Shown here: one piece after another, positions 34,828 to 42,664 of the stretch | How positions within the stretch are numbered: the first letter of the stretch is position 1 | Layout of the letters: the number at the start of each line of letters is the position of its first letter | Notes under the pieces: model-generated | What the model was told of the DNA's origin: nothing | The model's database searches: none | Seen by the model: the letters and a program-made list of their open reading frames with translations, nothing else | Assembly (NCBI RefSeq): GCF_014863605.1 | Contig: NZ_CP062252.1 | Location: 4,783,001 to 4,847,000 of the forward strand | Direction: 5' to 3' | Length of the DNA: 64,000 nt | Origin: Pseudomonas allokribbensis | Lineage (GTDB): Bacteria; Pseudomonadota; Gammaproteobacteria; Pseudomonadales; Pseudomonadaceae | Position numbers and translations under genes: made by a program

Positions 34828-35799
34828 TCAGCGCTGTTTCAGACGGTCGATCACAACAGCCAACAGCAAAATCGAACCTCGAATCACATACTGATAAAAC
34901 GTGTCGATATTCTTCAGGTTCATCGCATTCTCGATAATCGCCAGAATCAACACCCCGGCAATCACATGCCGAATCATCCCGATCCCGCCACTCAGCGACA
35001 CACCACCCAGCACGCAAGCCGAAATCACCGTCAGCTCAAAACCCTGCCCGATCATCGGTTGCCCGGACGTCATCCGCGACGCCAGAATCACCCCCGCCAG
35101 CGCACCGATCACTCCATGCACGGCGAAGATGATGATCTTCGTGCGATCGACATTCACCCCCGCCAGCAACGCCGCTTCCTGGTTGCCGCCGATGGCCATG
35201 GTGTTGCGCCCGTAGGTCGTGTAGTTCAGCAACCAGCCGAAAAACAGGAAGCAGACAATGGTGATCAGGATCGGCACCGGCACGCCGAACAACTGACCGT
35301 TGCCGAACACGAAGAACGATTCCTGCGATACGCCCACCGCTTTGCCGTTGGCAAAAATGTAGGCTAGGCCACGGACGATCTGCATGGTCGCCAGCGTCGT
35401 GATCAACGCATTGACCCGCAACTTGGCGATCACGATGCCGTTGATCAACCCGACGATCAGGCCCATCACCAGCGCGGCGCTGACGCCGAGAAACACGCTG
35501 TTGGTATCGCGCATCACCACCGCCGCAACCACCCCGGCGCAGGCAATCACCGAACCCACCGACAAGTCGAAATGCCCCGACGCCAGGCAATACAACATGG
35601 TGCACGCGGCGATACCGGTGGTGGAAATCGCCAGGCCCAGGCCACGCATGTTCAGCGGCGAGAGGAAGTTGTCGATCAGCAAGGTGCAGGCGAGGAAGAT
35701 CCCGACCGCCGCCAGCAACATCACCCAGTCATCGAGGAAGCGCCGCATATCCAGCGGTTTGCGCGCGGTCGGCAGGGTTTCGTTTTGGGTTGTCATCAT
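34828..35799 (-). CDS. araH: L-arabinose ABC transporter permease
   Basis: A 323-residue inner-membrane permease of the ribose/arabinose (BPD_transp_2) family with about eight to ten helices. GLGLAISTTGIAACTMLYCL, LSVGSVIACAGVVAAVV, and the ATPase-contact EAA-like region GGNQEAALLAGVNVDRTKII resemble AraH. It is last in araF-araG-araH, with nine bases between araG and this start. I chose the ATG at 35799 because AGAGGTG is best placed there; a GTG two codons earlier is possible. Confidence 0.9.
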   Translation of the reverse strand: MMTTQNETLPTARKPLDMRRFLDDWVMLLAAVGIFLACTLLIDNFLSPLNMRGLGLAISTTGIAACTMLYCLASGHFDLSVGSVIACAGVVAAVVMRDTNSVFLGVSAALVMGLIVGLINGIVIAKLRVNALITTLATMQIVRGLAYIFANGKAVGVSQESFFVFGNGQLFGVPVPILITIVCFLFFGWLLNYTTYGRNTMAIGGNQEAALLAGVNVDRTKIIIFAVHGVIGALAGVILASRMTSGQPMIGQGFELTVISACVLGGVSLSGGIGMIRHVIAGVLILAIIENAMNLKNIDTFYQYVIRGSILLLAVVIDRLKQR

Positions 35800-35808
35800 A
35801 GTCACCTC

Positions 35809-37350
35809 TCAGTTCGCCACGCCGTCAGCGCGGTGGCGCGGCAAAGCCAGTTGCAGCAGGTTGGATTCGTTGGCCTGGTCGCGGCTGACTTCGCCACGCA
35901 GGGCGCCCTCGCACAGCACCAGAATGCGGTCGGAAATGCCCATCACTTCCATCAGATCACTGGACACCACGATCACCGAAATGCCGTCGGCGGCCAGGTT
36001 ATGGATGATCTGGTAGATCTCGGCCTTGGCGCCGATGTCGATGCCCCGGGTCGGCTCGTCGAGCAGCAGGACTTTCATCGGCATCGACAGCCAGCGGCCG
36101 AGAATCGCCTTCTGCTGGTTGCCGCCGGAGAGGAACTTGATCTGTTGCCCGGCGTGGGGCGTTTTCACTTTCAGGGCCTTGATCTGTTTGTCGGCGTTGC
36201 CCTTTTCCCAGATCCCGCGCAGCAGGCAACCGAGCCCTGAGTTCGCGCCGCGGGCACTGATGTTGATGTTCTCGGCGACGCTGGCGAGCGGGATGATGCC
36301 TTCCTTCTTGCGATCCTCCGGGCACAGCAGGATCCCGGCGGCAATCGCATCGCGGGGCGAACGCAGCTTCAGTTCATGGCCGCGCAATTCCAGGCGCCCG
36401 GCGGTGTTGCGTTCCAGGCCGCTGAGCAACCGGAACAGCTCGGTGCGCCCTGCCCCGACCAGTCCGAACAGGCCAAGGATTTCGCCTTTGTGCGCATCGA
36501 AACTGATCGGCTCACGCAGGCCCGGGCCGAGCAATCCATCGACTCTCAGCGCCACCGCACCGCGCGGGCGACCGCGATAATCGTAGATGTCCTGAATGTC
36601 GCGCCCGACCATGCAAGTCACCAGTTGATCGTGGGTCAACTGACTCATGTCCTCGAAGGTACGTACGTAGCGACCGTCCTTGAACACCGTGACCGCGTCG
36701 CAGATGCGGAACACTTCTTCCATGCGATGGGAGACGTAGAGCACCACTTTGCCCTCGTCGCGCAGCCGGCCGATGATCGCCATCAACCGGTCGATTTCCC
36801 GAGCCGAGAGGCTGCTGGTCGGTTCATCGAAGGCAATCACATGGGCGCCACGGGACAACGCCTTGGCGATTTCCACCAGTTGCCGCTGGCCGAGGGACAG
36901 GCGCCCGACCTTGGTCTGCGGATCGATTTCATCGGCCAGACCTTTGAGACAAGCCAAGGCTTGCTGACGCAGCGCACCGCGATTGATCAGACCGAAACTG
37001 GCCGGCAGGTGGCCGAGGAACAGGTTCTCGGCCACGGTCATTTCCGGCACCAGGTGCAACTCCTGGTGAATCACCGCCACGCCGCTGCCGATGCTGTCGG
37101 CGGTGGACTTGAAGGCCATCGTCCGTTCGCCGATCTGCAGCTGGCCGCTGCTGGGAATGTAGGCGCCACCGAGGATTTTCAGCAGCGTCGATTTGCCGGC
37201 GCCGTTCTCGCCCATCAAGGCGTGCACCTGCCCGGGATAGGCGACGAAGCTGATGCCGTCCAGCGCCTTCACCCCGGGGAAGGTCTTGCCGATCCCGTTG
37301 AAGCGCAGACTGCCGGCACTGTGTTGTTGTGTTTGTACTTGCGCGTGCAT
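35809..37350 (-). CDS. araG: L-arabinose ABC transporter ATP-binding protein
   Basis: A 513-residue ATPase with two fused nucleotide-binding domains, as in AraG/RbsA. The first half has Walker A GENGAGKSTLL, signature LSLGQRQLVEIAKAL and Walker B IAFDEPTSSL. The second half has FGLVGAGRTELFR, LSGGNQQKAILGRWL and LLLDEPTRGIDIGAK. It energises uptake with AraF and AraH. In the second half the first loop is degenerate, as is normal for this family. GAGG stands before the start. Confidence 0.93.
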   Translation of the reverse strand: MHAQVQTQQHSAGSLRFNGIGKTFPGVKALDGISFVAYPGQVHALMGENGAGKSTLLKILGGAYIPSSGQLQIGERTMAFKSTADSIGSGVAVIHQELHLVPEMTVAENLFLGHLPASFGLINRGALRQQALACLKGLADEIDPQTKVGRLSLGQRQLVEIAKALSRGAHVIAFDEPTSSLSAREIDRLMAIIGRLRDEGKVVLYVSHRMEEVFRICDAVTVFKDGRYVRTFEDMSQLTHDQLVTCMVGRDIQDIYDYRGRPRGAVALRVDGLLGPGLREPISFDAHKGEILGLFGLVGAGRTELFRLLSGLERNTAGRLELRGHELKLRSPRDAIAAGILLCPEDRKKEGIIPLASVAENINISARGANSGLGCLLRGIWEKGNADKQIKALKVKTPHAGQQIKFLSGGNQQKAILGRWLSMPMKVLLLDEPTRGIDIGAKAEIYQIIHNLAADGISVIVVSSDLMEVMGISDRILVLCEGALRGEVSRDQANESNLLQLALPRHRADGVAN

Positions 37351-37404
37351 TTAAGCCACCTCTTCACACCGATGACAGCCCGGTTGCCCGGGCCGCCGCT
37401 GCCG

Positions 37405-38409
37405 TCAGTTCCACAGGCCGATCTTTTCCAGCTCTTGCTTGAAGTTCTCGCGGGTGATCAGGGTGACGTCGTCCATCGCGGTGTACTTCGGCGGTTCTTT
37501 GCCGGTGGTGACCCACTCGTACATCATGCTGGCGGTGTTGTAGCCCTCGATGTGCGGGCTCGGCAGCATCGAACCGTAGAAGCCGCTGTTGGGCTTTTTC
37601 AGCTCGCCGATCGCGTCGGTGCCGTTGATGCCGATGCCGATCACGTTGGCGGCGGCAAACCCGGCGGCTTCGGTGGCGCGCACGCCGCCGAGCACGGTGT
37701 TGTCGTTCATGCCGCCGATGATCAGGTTCTTCGCCGCGCCCGGCAGCTTGACCAGCGCCGAGTTGGTGGCGTCCATGCTGCCCGGTACGTCGAGGGTTTT
37801 CAGGGCGGCGGTCAGGATGTGCCCTTTCGGCAGGCCGGCATCTTCAAGCGCTTTCATCGAGCCGTCGGTGCGCTTCTTGCCGGTGTCGAGTTCGTTGTAG
37901 GTGTTCACAACGGCGTAGGTGTCTTTCCAGTCCCAGTTACGCTTTTTCGCTTCGGCGGCCATGGCGGCGCCCTGCTTCTGGCCGACTTCGAACGCGGCCA
38001 TGCCGAGGTACGGCACCTCTTCCATGAACTTGCCGTTGGCGTCGACGAAACGGTCGTCCACGGCAATCACTTTCAGGTCATTGAGTTTGGCCTTGGCCAT
38101 GATTGCAGGGCCGAGGGACACGTCCGGCGGGCAAATCACGAAGCCCTTGGCACCGTTGGCCGCGAGGCTGTCGATGGCCGAGAGGGTTTTCTCGCCGTCC
38201 GGCACGGCGATCTTGATCAGCTCGAAGCCTTTGTCCTTGGCCGCTTTTTCTGCGAAGGCCCATTCGGTCTGGAACCACGGCTCTTCGGCCTGCTTGACCA
38301 GAAAACCGATCTTCACCGGATCGGCGGCCAGCAGCGAACCGCTCAGGCTGAACGCAGTGGCCGCCAGCGCGGCACTGCACAGGGTACGAATCCCGAAACG
38401 ACGTTTCAT
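37405..38409 (-). CDS. araF: L-arabinose ABC transporter substrate-binding protein
   Basis: A 334-residue periplasmic protein with a signal peptide (cleavage after LLA, about residue 29). It strongly resembles E. coli AraF: GFLVKQAEEPWFQTEWAFAE, IKIAVPDGEKTLSAIDSLAA, AVDDRFVDANGK, GGMNDNTVLGGVRATEAAGF and LPSPHIEGYNTASMMYEW. AraF binds L-arabinose and, more weakly, D-galactose and D-fucose, so this transporter could feed both routes suggested by its neighbours. An AAGGAG site precedes the ATG. Confidence 0.94.
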   Translation of the reverse strand: MKRRFGIRTLCSAALAATAFSLSGSLLAADPVKIGFLVKQAEEPWFQTEWAFAEKAAKDKGFELIKIAVPDGEKTLSAIDSLAANGAKGFVICPPDVSLGPAIMAKAKLNDLKVIAVDDRFVDANGKFMEEVPYLGMAAFEVGQKQGAAMAAEAKKRNWDWKDTYAVVNTYNELDTGKKRTDGSMKALEDAGLPKGHILTAALKTLDVPGSMDATNSALVKLPGAAKNLIIGGMNDNTVLGGVRATEAAGFAAANVIGIGINGTDAIGELKKPNSGFYGSMLPSPHIEGYNTASMMYEWVTTGKEPPKYTAMDDVTLITRENFKQELEKIGLWN

Positions 38410-38501
38410 AAGCAGACTCCTTGTTATTTTTCTTGAGCGTTATTTGAAAAGCGTTGAAGCGGTCGAAGCATGTTTCTGTCAATCATCAGGACAATAGTCA
38501 T

Positions 38502-38515
38502 ATCGTATGATGATT
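38502..38515. promoter_or_regulatory. Candidate operator for the FCD-type GntR regulator (araF side)
   Basis: The 14-mer AATCATCATACGAT (minus strand here) occurs again at 41298-41311, just upstream of the regulator gene. It lies about 95 bp upstream of the araF start, in the araF promoter region. The core ATCGTATGAT is an imperfect palindrome. Confidence 0.55.
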
Positions 38516-38553
38516 GGATTTCAGGCGGACCTTGCCACCTGGAATCCGGTTTT

Positions 38554-39372
38554 TCAGTCGTGGTACATCACCGAGCGACCACCATCGATGGTGATGCACG
38601 AGGCGTTGATGAACGGCGCTTCGTCGCTGGCCAGGAACACGGCCGTCATCGCCACTTCGATCGGTTGGCCGATGCGTTTGGGCGGATGCAGGTCAAAGGC
38701 GCGCTGGCGTTCAGCGTGCGGGTCGGCGAAGCCGTTCCAGTAATCGACGTTGAGCTGGGTTTCGATGTAGCCCGGGGCGATGGCGTTGACGCGAATACCC
38801 TTCGGCGCGTACTCGATGCCCAGCGCGCGGGTCAGCCCGAGCAGGCCATGTTTGGCCACCGGGTACGGGAAGCAGCCGGGAATGATGTTCGTGGAATGGG
38901 TCGAGGCAATGTTGATGATGCTGCCGATGCCTTGCTCGATCATCTGCGGCAACACGGCCTTGCAGCCATACCAGGCGCCGTCGAGGTCGATGGCAAAGCA
39001 GCGGCGCCAGTCTTCTTCGGTCATTTCCAGCGGATCGCGGAACACGTTGACGCCGGCGCAATTGACCAGCACGTCGATACGACCGTGCAGCTCGATGGCC
39101 AGTTTGGCCATGGCGTGCAGATCCTGCTGACGCGAGACGTCGGCCTTGATCGCTTGCACATCGGCGCCCTGCTCGCGCCAGTGCGCAGCGACCTTCTCGA
39201 CCTTTTCAGCCTGGATATCGCTGATCACCAGTTTCGCCTGCTGCGAGGCGAAAGTCGCGACGATCGCTTCGCCGATGCCTTGGGCGGCGCCGGTCAGCAA
39301 CACAACCTTGTTTTTCAGGCGCTCGCCTTTCGGTGGCTCGGGTACCGGTGGCAGGGACAGAGGTTCAGCCAT
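38554..39372 (-). CDS. SDR sugar dehydrogenase (likely L-arabinose/D-galactose 1-dehydrogenase)
   Basis: A 272-residue short-chain dehydrogenase: cofactor motif LLTGAAQGIG (residues 25-34), NCAG, and catalytic Ser157, Tyr170 and Lys174. A Pro-rich N-terminal extension of about 20 residues precedes the core. Its neighbours (araFGH and an SMP-30 lactonase) point to oxidation of the imported aldose to its lactone. Its promoter copies that of dgoK, which links it to galactonate breakdown. The substrate is inferred from context. The ribosome site AGGAG lies inside the end of a 50-codon leader ORF. Confidence 0.82.
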   Translation of the reverse strand: MAEPLSLPPVPEPPKGERLKNKVVLLTGAAQGIGEAIVATFASQQAKLVISDIQAEKVEKVAAHWREQGADVQAIKADVSRQQDLHAMAKLAIELHGRIDVLVNCAGVNVFRDPLEMTEEDWRRCFAIDLDGAWYGCKAVLPQMIEQGIGSIINIASTHSTNIIPGCFPYPVAKHGLLGLTRALGIEYAPKGIRVNAIAPGYIETQLNVDYWNGFADPHAERQRAFDLHPPKRIGQPIEVAMTAVFLASDEAPFINASCITIDGGRSVMYHD

Positions 39373-39375
39373 GAA

Positions 39376-39528
39376 TCAGGACTCCTGTTGGAAAGCATAA
39401 AAAAACCGGGCATCTGACGATGTCCGGTCTGGAAGGCTTCTGGAACACAACAGGCGAGCGCCGCTGACGGCATCGGGCCGTTGCGGGACGCTGACTCCGC
39501 TGGGGAGTGCGATAGAGATTCGCTGCAT
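39376..39528 (-). CDS. Putative 50-residue leader peptide before the SDR gene
   Basis: A short ORF, MQRISIALPSGVSVPQRPDA through to AFQQES. Its ribosome site and start context (AACAAAACAGGTGAAG-N-GATG) are nearly identical to those of dgoK. It ends three bases before the SDR start codon. A terminator hairpin lies inside it, so its translation could govern read-through. It has no codon run typical of amino-acid attenuators. It may instead be a by-product of a duplicated promoter-plus-start segment. Confidence 0.45.
   Translation of the reverse strand: MQRISIALPSGVSVPQRPDAVSGARLLCSRSLPDRTSSDARFFYAFQQES
39399..39428 (-). terminator. Attenuator-like terminator inside the SDR leader
   Basis: On the minus strand: ACCGGACATC, loop GTCA, GATGCCCGGT, then seven T's. 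The 10-bp stem has one A-C mismatch. It lies downstream of the SDR promoter and only 27 bases before the SDR start, a position suited to transcription attenuation. Confidence 0.6.
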
Positions 39529-39582
39529 CACTTCACCTGTTTTGTTCTTTTTAAGTGTGAGTGCGTGTTACTGCTGGAGCCG

Positions 39583-39612
39583 ACTATAAACCCGACCGCC
39601 AAATAATCTCAA
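39583..39612 (-). promoter_or_regulatory. Promoter of the SDR gene (copy of the dgo promoter)
   Basis: Minus strand: TTGAGA (39612-39607), 18 bp, TATAGT (39588-39583). Both hexamers and the spacing are identical to the dgo promoter, although the spacer sequences differ. Confidence 0.75.
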
Positions 39613-39625
39613 TATATAATTTTGC

Positions 39626-39642
39626 ATCCCATATTTTGGGAT
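39626..39642. promoter_or_regulatory. Operator ATCCCA-N5-TGGGAT upstream of the SDR gene
   Basis: The same inverted repeat as at 24187-24203 and at the same distance from the -35. It directly abuts the stop codon of the lactonase gene. The bases between operator and -35 also match the dgo copy almost completely. Confidence 0.65.
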
Positions 39643-40518
39643 TTAACTGGCGAATCGAGTACAGAGCTTTCCTGCGACGTCCACTCGTAGCGACAGCACG
39701 GCGCCGTCCAGCGGGTGGTTCAGCGGACTTTTGGCGCTGGTGATGTACAGGGTTTTCAGGTCGGCGCCGCCGAATACGCAACTGGTCGGGCGGCTGATCG
39801 GCAGGTCGATCTTGCGGTCGACCTGGCCATCCGGTGTCAGGCGCAGCAGGCAGCTGCCGTCCCAGCGGGCGTTCCAGATGTAGCCTTCGGCGTCCATCGC
39901 CGAACCGTCCGGGCCACCGTTCTGATCGGCGCCGTACCAAGACCGGGCCGTGTCGAGGTTGCCGTCGGTGTGGATGAAATAGCGATACAACGTGCCGTCG
40001 AGGCTGTCGCCGAACAACAGCGTGGTGCCGTCGTCACTCCAGAGCAGCGTGTTGGGAATCCCCAGGCCACGCAGCAACGGCGTGACTCGTTTATCCGGAT
40101 CAATCCGGAACAGCCCGCCGGAACGGCGCGTGATCGGCAGATCCTCGCCCTGCTCGCCGATGTTGTTTTGCATGGTGCCGAGCCACAAGCGGCCCTGACC
40201 ATCACAACGCGCTTCGTTAGCGCGGTTGCCCGGTTGCGGATCGGCGACGCAGAACAGCGTCAGTCGCGGCTCAAGTCCGGGGGACTCGAGATCCAGCCGG
40301 TAGACGCCGCTGCTCAGGGTCACCAGCGCGTCGCCGCTGGCGCAGGGAATGAACGCCGAGACGTGTTCCGGCATCTGCCAGATCTGCACGTTCTGCCCGA
40401 TCAGGCGCAGCGCCTGCTTGCCGGCGATGTCGACCCAGTACAGCGCCTGGGTCGGTGCGTCCCAGAACGGGCCTTCGCCCAGTTGCGCCCGATGCTCTGT
40501 CACCGCAGTCCACGTCAT
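39643..40518 (-). CDS. SMP-30/gluconolactonase family sugar lactonase
   Basis: A 291-residue six-bladed beta-propeller lactonase. Metal ligands are visible in HRAQLGEGPFWD (Glu), EARCDGQGRLWLGTMQNN, GIPNTLLWSDDGTTLLFGDS (Asn/Asp) and PDGSAMDAEGYIWNARW. Relatives open L-arabinono- and galactono-lactones to the aldonic acids, the step after the sugar dehydrogenase encoded next. The ATG has a strong AGGAGG site. It is 25 bp downstream of the regulator gene, so those two are probably one transcript. Confidence 0.88.
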   Translation of the reverse strand: MTWTAVTEHRAQLGEGPFWDAPTQALYWVDIAGKQALRLIGQNVQIWQMPEHVSAFIPCASGDALVTLSSGVYRLDLESPGLEPRLTLFCVADPQPGNRANEARCDGQGRLWLGTMQNNIGEQGEDLPITRRSGGLFRIDPDKRVTPLLRGLGIPNTLLWSDDGTTLLFGDSLDGTLYRYFIHTDGNLDTARSWYGADQNGGPDGSAMDAEGYIWNARWDGSCLLRLTPDGQVDRKIDLPISRPTSCVFGGADLKTLYITSAKSPLNHPLDGAVLSLRVDVAGKLCTRFAS

Positions 40519-40543
40519 GCAACCTCCTGTCTTGTTGTTTTTG

Positions 40544-41260
40544 TCAGCTGGCTTTTTTGTCGGCCATCACCTGCGGGTAGAACCGCTTGATGGCCAGGTC
40601 GGCATTGTCGATCAGGGTCATGCAGGCCCATACCCCGCGCGCGGCATCCCGAGCGGCGATGGCGTCGGCCATGTCTTTATGGATGGGCAGTGTGCGGCGT
40701 AATTCGTCGGGGTCTGCCGCGGACACTTCGAAGGACACGGCGAGCAGCGCGCCGAGGGCCGGCACCATTTGCTCGATGAATTGATTGTGGCTGGCGGCCA
40801 GAATGCACTCGTGGAAGAACTGGTCGGCACGGTTGTAATCGATACCGCTGTCCACCGCCTTCTCCAGGGCGTTGTAGGCCTGCTGCACGGCTTGCACCTG
40901 TTCGACGGTTGCCCGCTCGCAGGCCCAGCGCACCGCCATCGGTTCGATGGTGCGGCGCAGGTCGAGCAGGTCATCGACGAAGTTTTCCGGCAGGCCGCTG
41001 CGCGACAGCCAACCCACGACTTGCGGGTCGAACAGGTTCCAGCGCTTGATCGGCAACACCCGCGTGCCGACTTTCGGCCCGACTTCGAGCATGCCTTTGG
41101 CGACGAGGGTCTTGATGGCTTCGCGGATCACGGTGCGGCTGACGCCGAGCTGTTCGCCCAGATCGGCCTCGACTTTGATCGCCTGCCCCGGTTTTACCTG
41201 GCCGGCGGCAATCCAGGCGCCCAGCCAGTCAACCGTTGATGCGTGAAAACTGCTCGACAT
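40544..41260 (-). CDS. FadR/FCD-type GntR regulator of the arabinose/galactose locus
   Basis: A 238-residue regulator: winged helix (about residues 8-75, EADLGEQLGVSRTVIREAIK) and a C-terminal FCD all-helical ligand domain (about 90-225) with the metal-type residues in DQFFHECILAASHNQFIEQM. It heads the locus and probably senses a sugar acid. The 14-bp motif AATCATCATACGAT, found upstream of this gene and of araF, is its most likely binding site. Confidence 0.87.
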   Translation of the reverse strand: MSSSFHASTVDWLGAWIAAGQVKPGQAIKVEADLGEQLGVSRTVIREAIKTLVAKGMLEVGPKVGTRVLPIKRWNLFDPQVVGWLSRSGLPENFVDDLLDLRRTIEPMAVRWACERATVEQVQAVQQAYNALEKAVDSGIDYNRADQFFHECILAASHNQFIEQMVPALGALLAVSFEVSAADPDELRRTLPIHKDMADAIAARDAARGVWACMTLIDNADLAIKRFYPQVMADKKAS

Positions 41261-41297
41261 GGATACCCCGAAGCCGTTCGCTGTGGTTGCCCAAGCT

Positions 41298-41311
41298 AAT
41301 CATCATACGAT
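41298..41311. promoter_or_regulatory. Candidate autoregulatory operator of the FCD-type regulator
   Basis: AATCATCATACGAT on the plus strand, 38 bp upstream of the regulator start. It is the same 14-mer as in the araF promoter (38502-38515), in opposite orientation. Confidence 0.55.
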
Positions 41312-41325
41312 TGAGAGTCAACGAC

Positions 41326-41362
41326 AAAAAACCGCAGCCTGCTTTCACAGACTGCGGTTTTT
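41326..41362. terminator. Bidirectional terminator after the DUF1285 gene
   Basis: AAAAACCGCAG / CTGCGGTTTTT, an 11-bp perfect stem with T runs on both strands, directly after the DUF1285 stop. Confidence 0.9.
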
Positions 41363-41923
41363 TTACGGTTCGAGGCCGATGCGAAAGAACTCGCCGCCAC
41401 TCCAGACGCCGAGCCAGCGCTGGCCATCGATTTCTCGGCTGACCGCCAGTTCGACCAATTGGTAGAACACGTTACGGTGGATCAGCGCTTCGAGATTGGT
41501 GCGTACATGCACGTAGGGCGCAGGTTCTTGCGTCGTCGGATCGATCTCGACCCGGATCGGATGCTCCGGGCCGGCCTCGGTGGTTTCATCGACATTGGTG
41601 GTAAAGCGCAGCAGTTGCGCCTCACCCTCGCCTTCCACCTCGACGGCAATCGCCACGAATGGCGCATCGTCGACCTTGATCCCGACTTTCTCCACCGGAG
41701 TAATCAGGAAATAATCATCGCCATCGCGGCGGATGATGGTGGAGAACAGCTTGACCATCGGCTTGCGCCCGATCGGCGTGCCCAGGTAATACCAGGTGCC
41801 GTCGCGGGCGATGCGCATGTCAATGTCGCCGCAGAAATCCGGGTTCCACAAGTGCACCGGCGGCAAGCCTTTGGTTTTGGGGATTTGTCCCAACAGGTCA
41901 TTGGCTTTTTGCGGGCCACTCAT
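41363..41923 (-). CDS. DUF1285 domain protein
   Basis: A 186-residue cytoplasmic protein of the DUF1285 family: [40 protein letters not shown], and [20 protein letters not shown]. The fold is two small beta-rich domains and the function is not established. It follows the DUF4823 lipoprotein gene by 15 bp on the same strand and probably shares its transcript, which ends at the hairpin just downstream. Confidence 0.88.
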   Translation of the reverse strand: MSGPQKANDLLGQIPKTKGLPPVHLWNPDFCGDIDMRIARDGTWYYLGTPIGRKPMVKLFSTIIRRDGDDYFLITPVEKVGIKVDDAPFVAIAVEVEGEGEAQLLRFTTNVDETTEAGPEHPIRVEIDPTTQEPAPYVHVRTNLEALIHRNVFYQLVELAVSREIDGQRWLGVWSGGEFFRIGLEP

Positions 41924-41938
41924 GGCGTACTCCTTGAA

Positions 41939-42544
41939 TTACTGGTCCCCGACGCCCAGCAAGCTGCGCGCGTATTGCGCCAGCGGTGGGCCGATCAGGT
42001 CTTCGGGCTTGTTGTCGTGGAACGTCAGTAAACCGCCACGACTCTTGATCCGTGCAGTATCAATCAAATACTGGGTGCTGGTCTCGATCAACATGATCTG
42101 AATCACGCCGCCGTCGATACCGAGGCGATCCACGGCTTCCTGATCGAGCCATTCATCGGAGTTGCCGATGCGGTCGTCAGCCTTGGCGAAACGGGTGTAC
42201 AGCAGGTAGTGAGCACCGGCATCACGGGCTTCGCCCATCGCCTGGTCGAGGCCTTCCGGCGCGCGGGCGCGGCGGACCATCGGGAAGTATTCGACGAAGC
42301 CTTTGAAGGCCTCTTCGGCCACTACGTTGGGACGCGGGTACGAACCACCCGGTGGCGCGAACGAGCCTTGCGCGATGTAGATGAACGAATCCGGCTGAAT
42401 GCGGAAATTGTTTACGCGGCGGCTGTCGCTGTGATCCAGCAGACCTGCGTCGCTCATCTGGTAGCGAGTCCCTTCGGCCATGTCACTGACAGTCATACAG
42501 CCGCCCAGCGCCAAAACGGCCAGCAGCAAAACCAGGCTACGCAT
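41939..42544 (-). CDS. DUF4823 lipoprotein
   Basis: A 201-residue lipoprotein: MRSLVLLLAVLALGGC gives a clean lipobox (LGGC, Cys16). DUF4823 features follow: SFIYIAQGSF, AEEAFKGFVEYFPMVRRARA, and YLLYTRFAKADDRIGNSDEW. The family is of unknown function, with a beta-rich domain like other small envelope lipoproteins. It is the first gene of the pair with DUF1285. Confidence 0.87.
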   Translation of the reverse strand: MRSLVLLLAVLALGGCMTVSDMAEGTRYQMSDAGLLDHSDSRRVNNFRIQPDSFIYIAQGSFAPPGGSYPRPNVVAEEAFKGFVEYFPMVRRARAPEGLDQAMGEARDAGAHYLLYTRFAKADDRIGNSDEWLDQEAVDRLGIDGGVIQIMLIETSTQYLIDTARIKSRGGLLTFHDNKPEDLIGPPLAQYARSLLGVGDQ

Positions 42545-42664
42545 CCTAATCCTCCAGAAGCCGGTGACGGAAAACCGGCGAATGGCCGTAGGATGCAGCT
42601 TTTGCGCCAGTCCTTGGAAATGTGCAGGTATCCGGTTTGAAATAAAGCTTTTGTGGCGAGGGGC

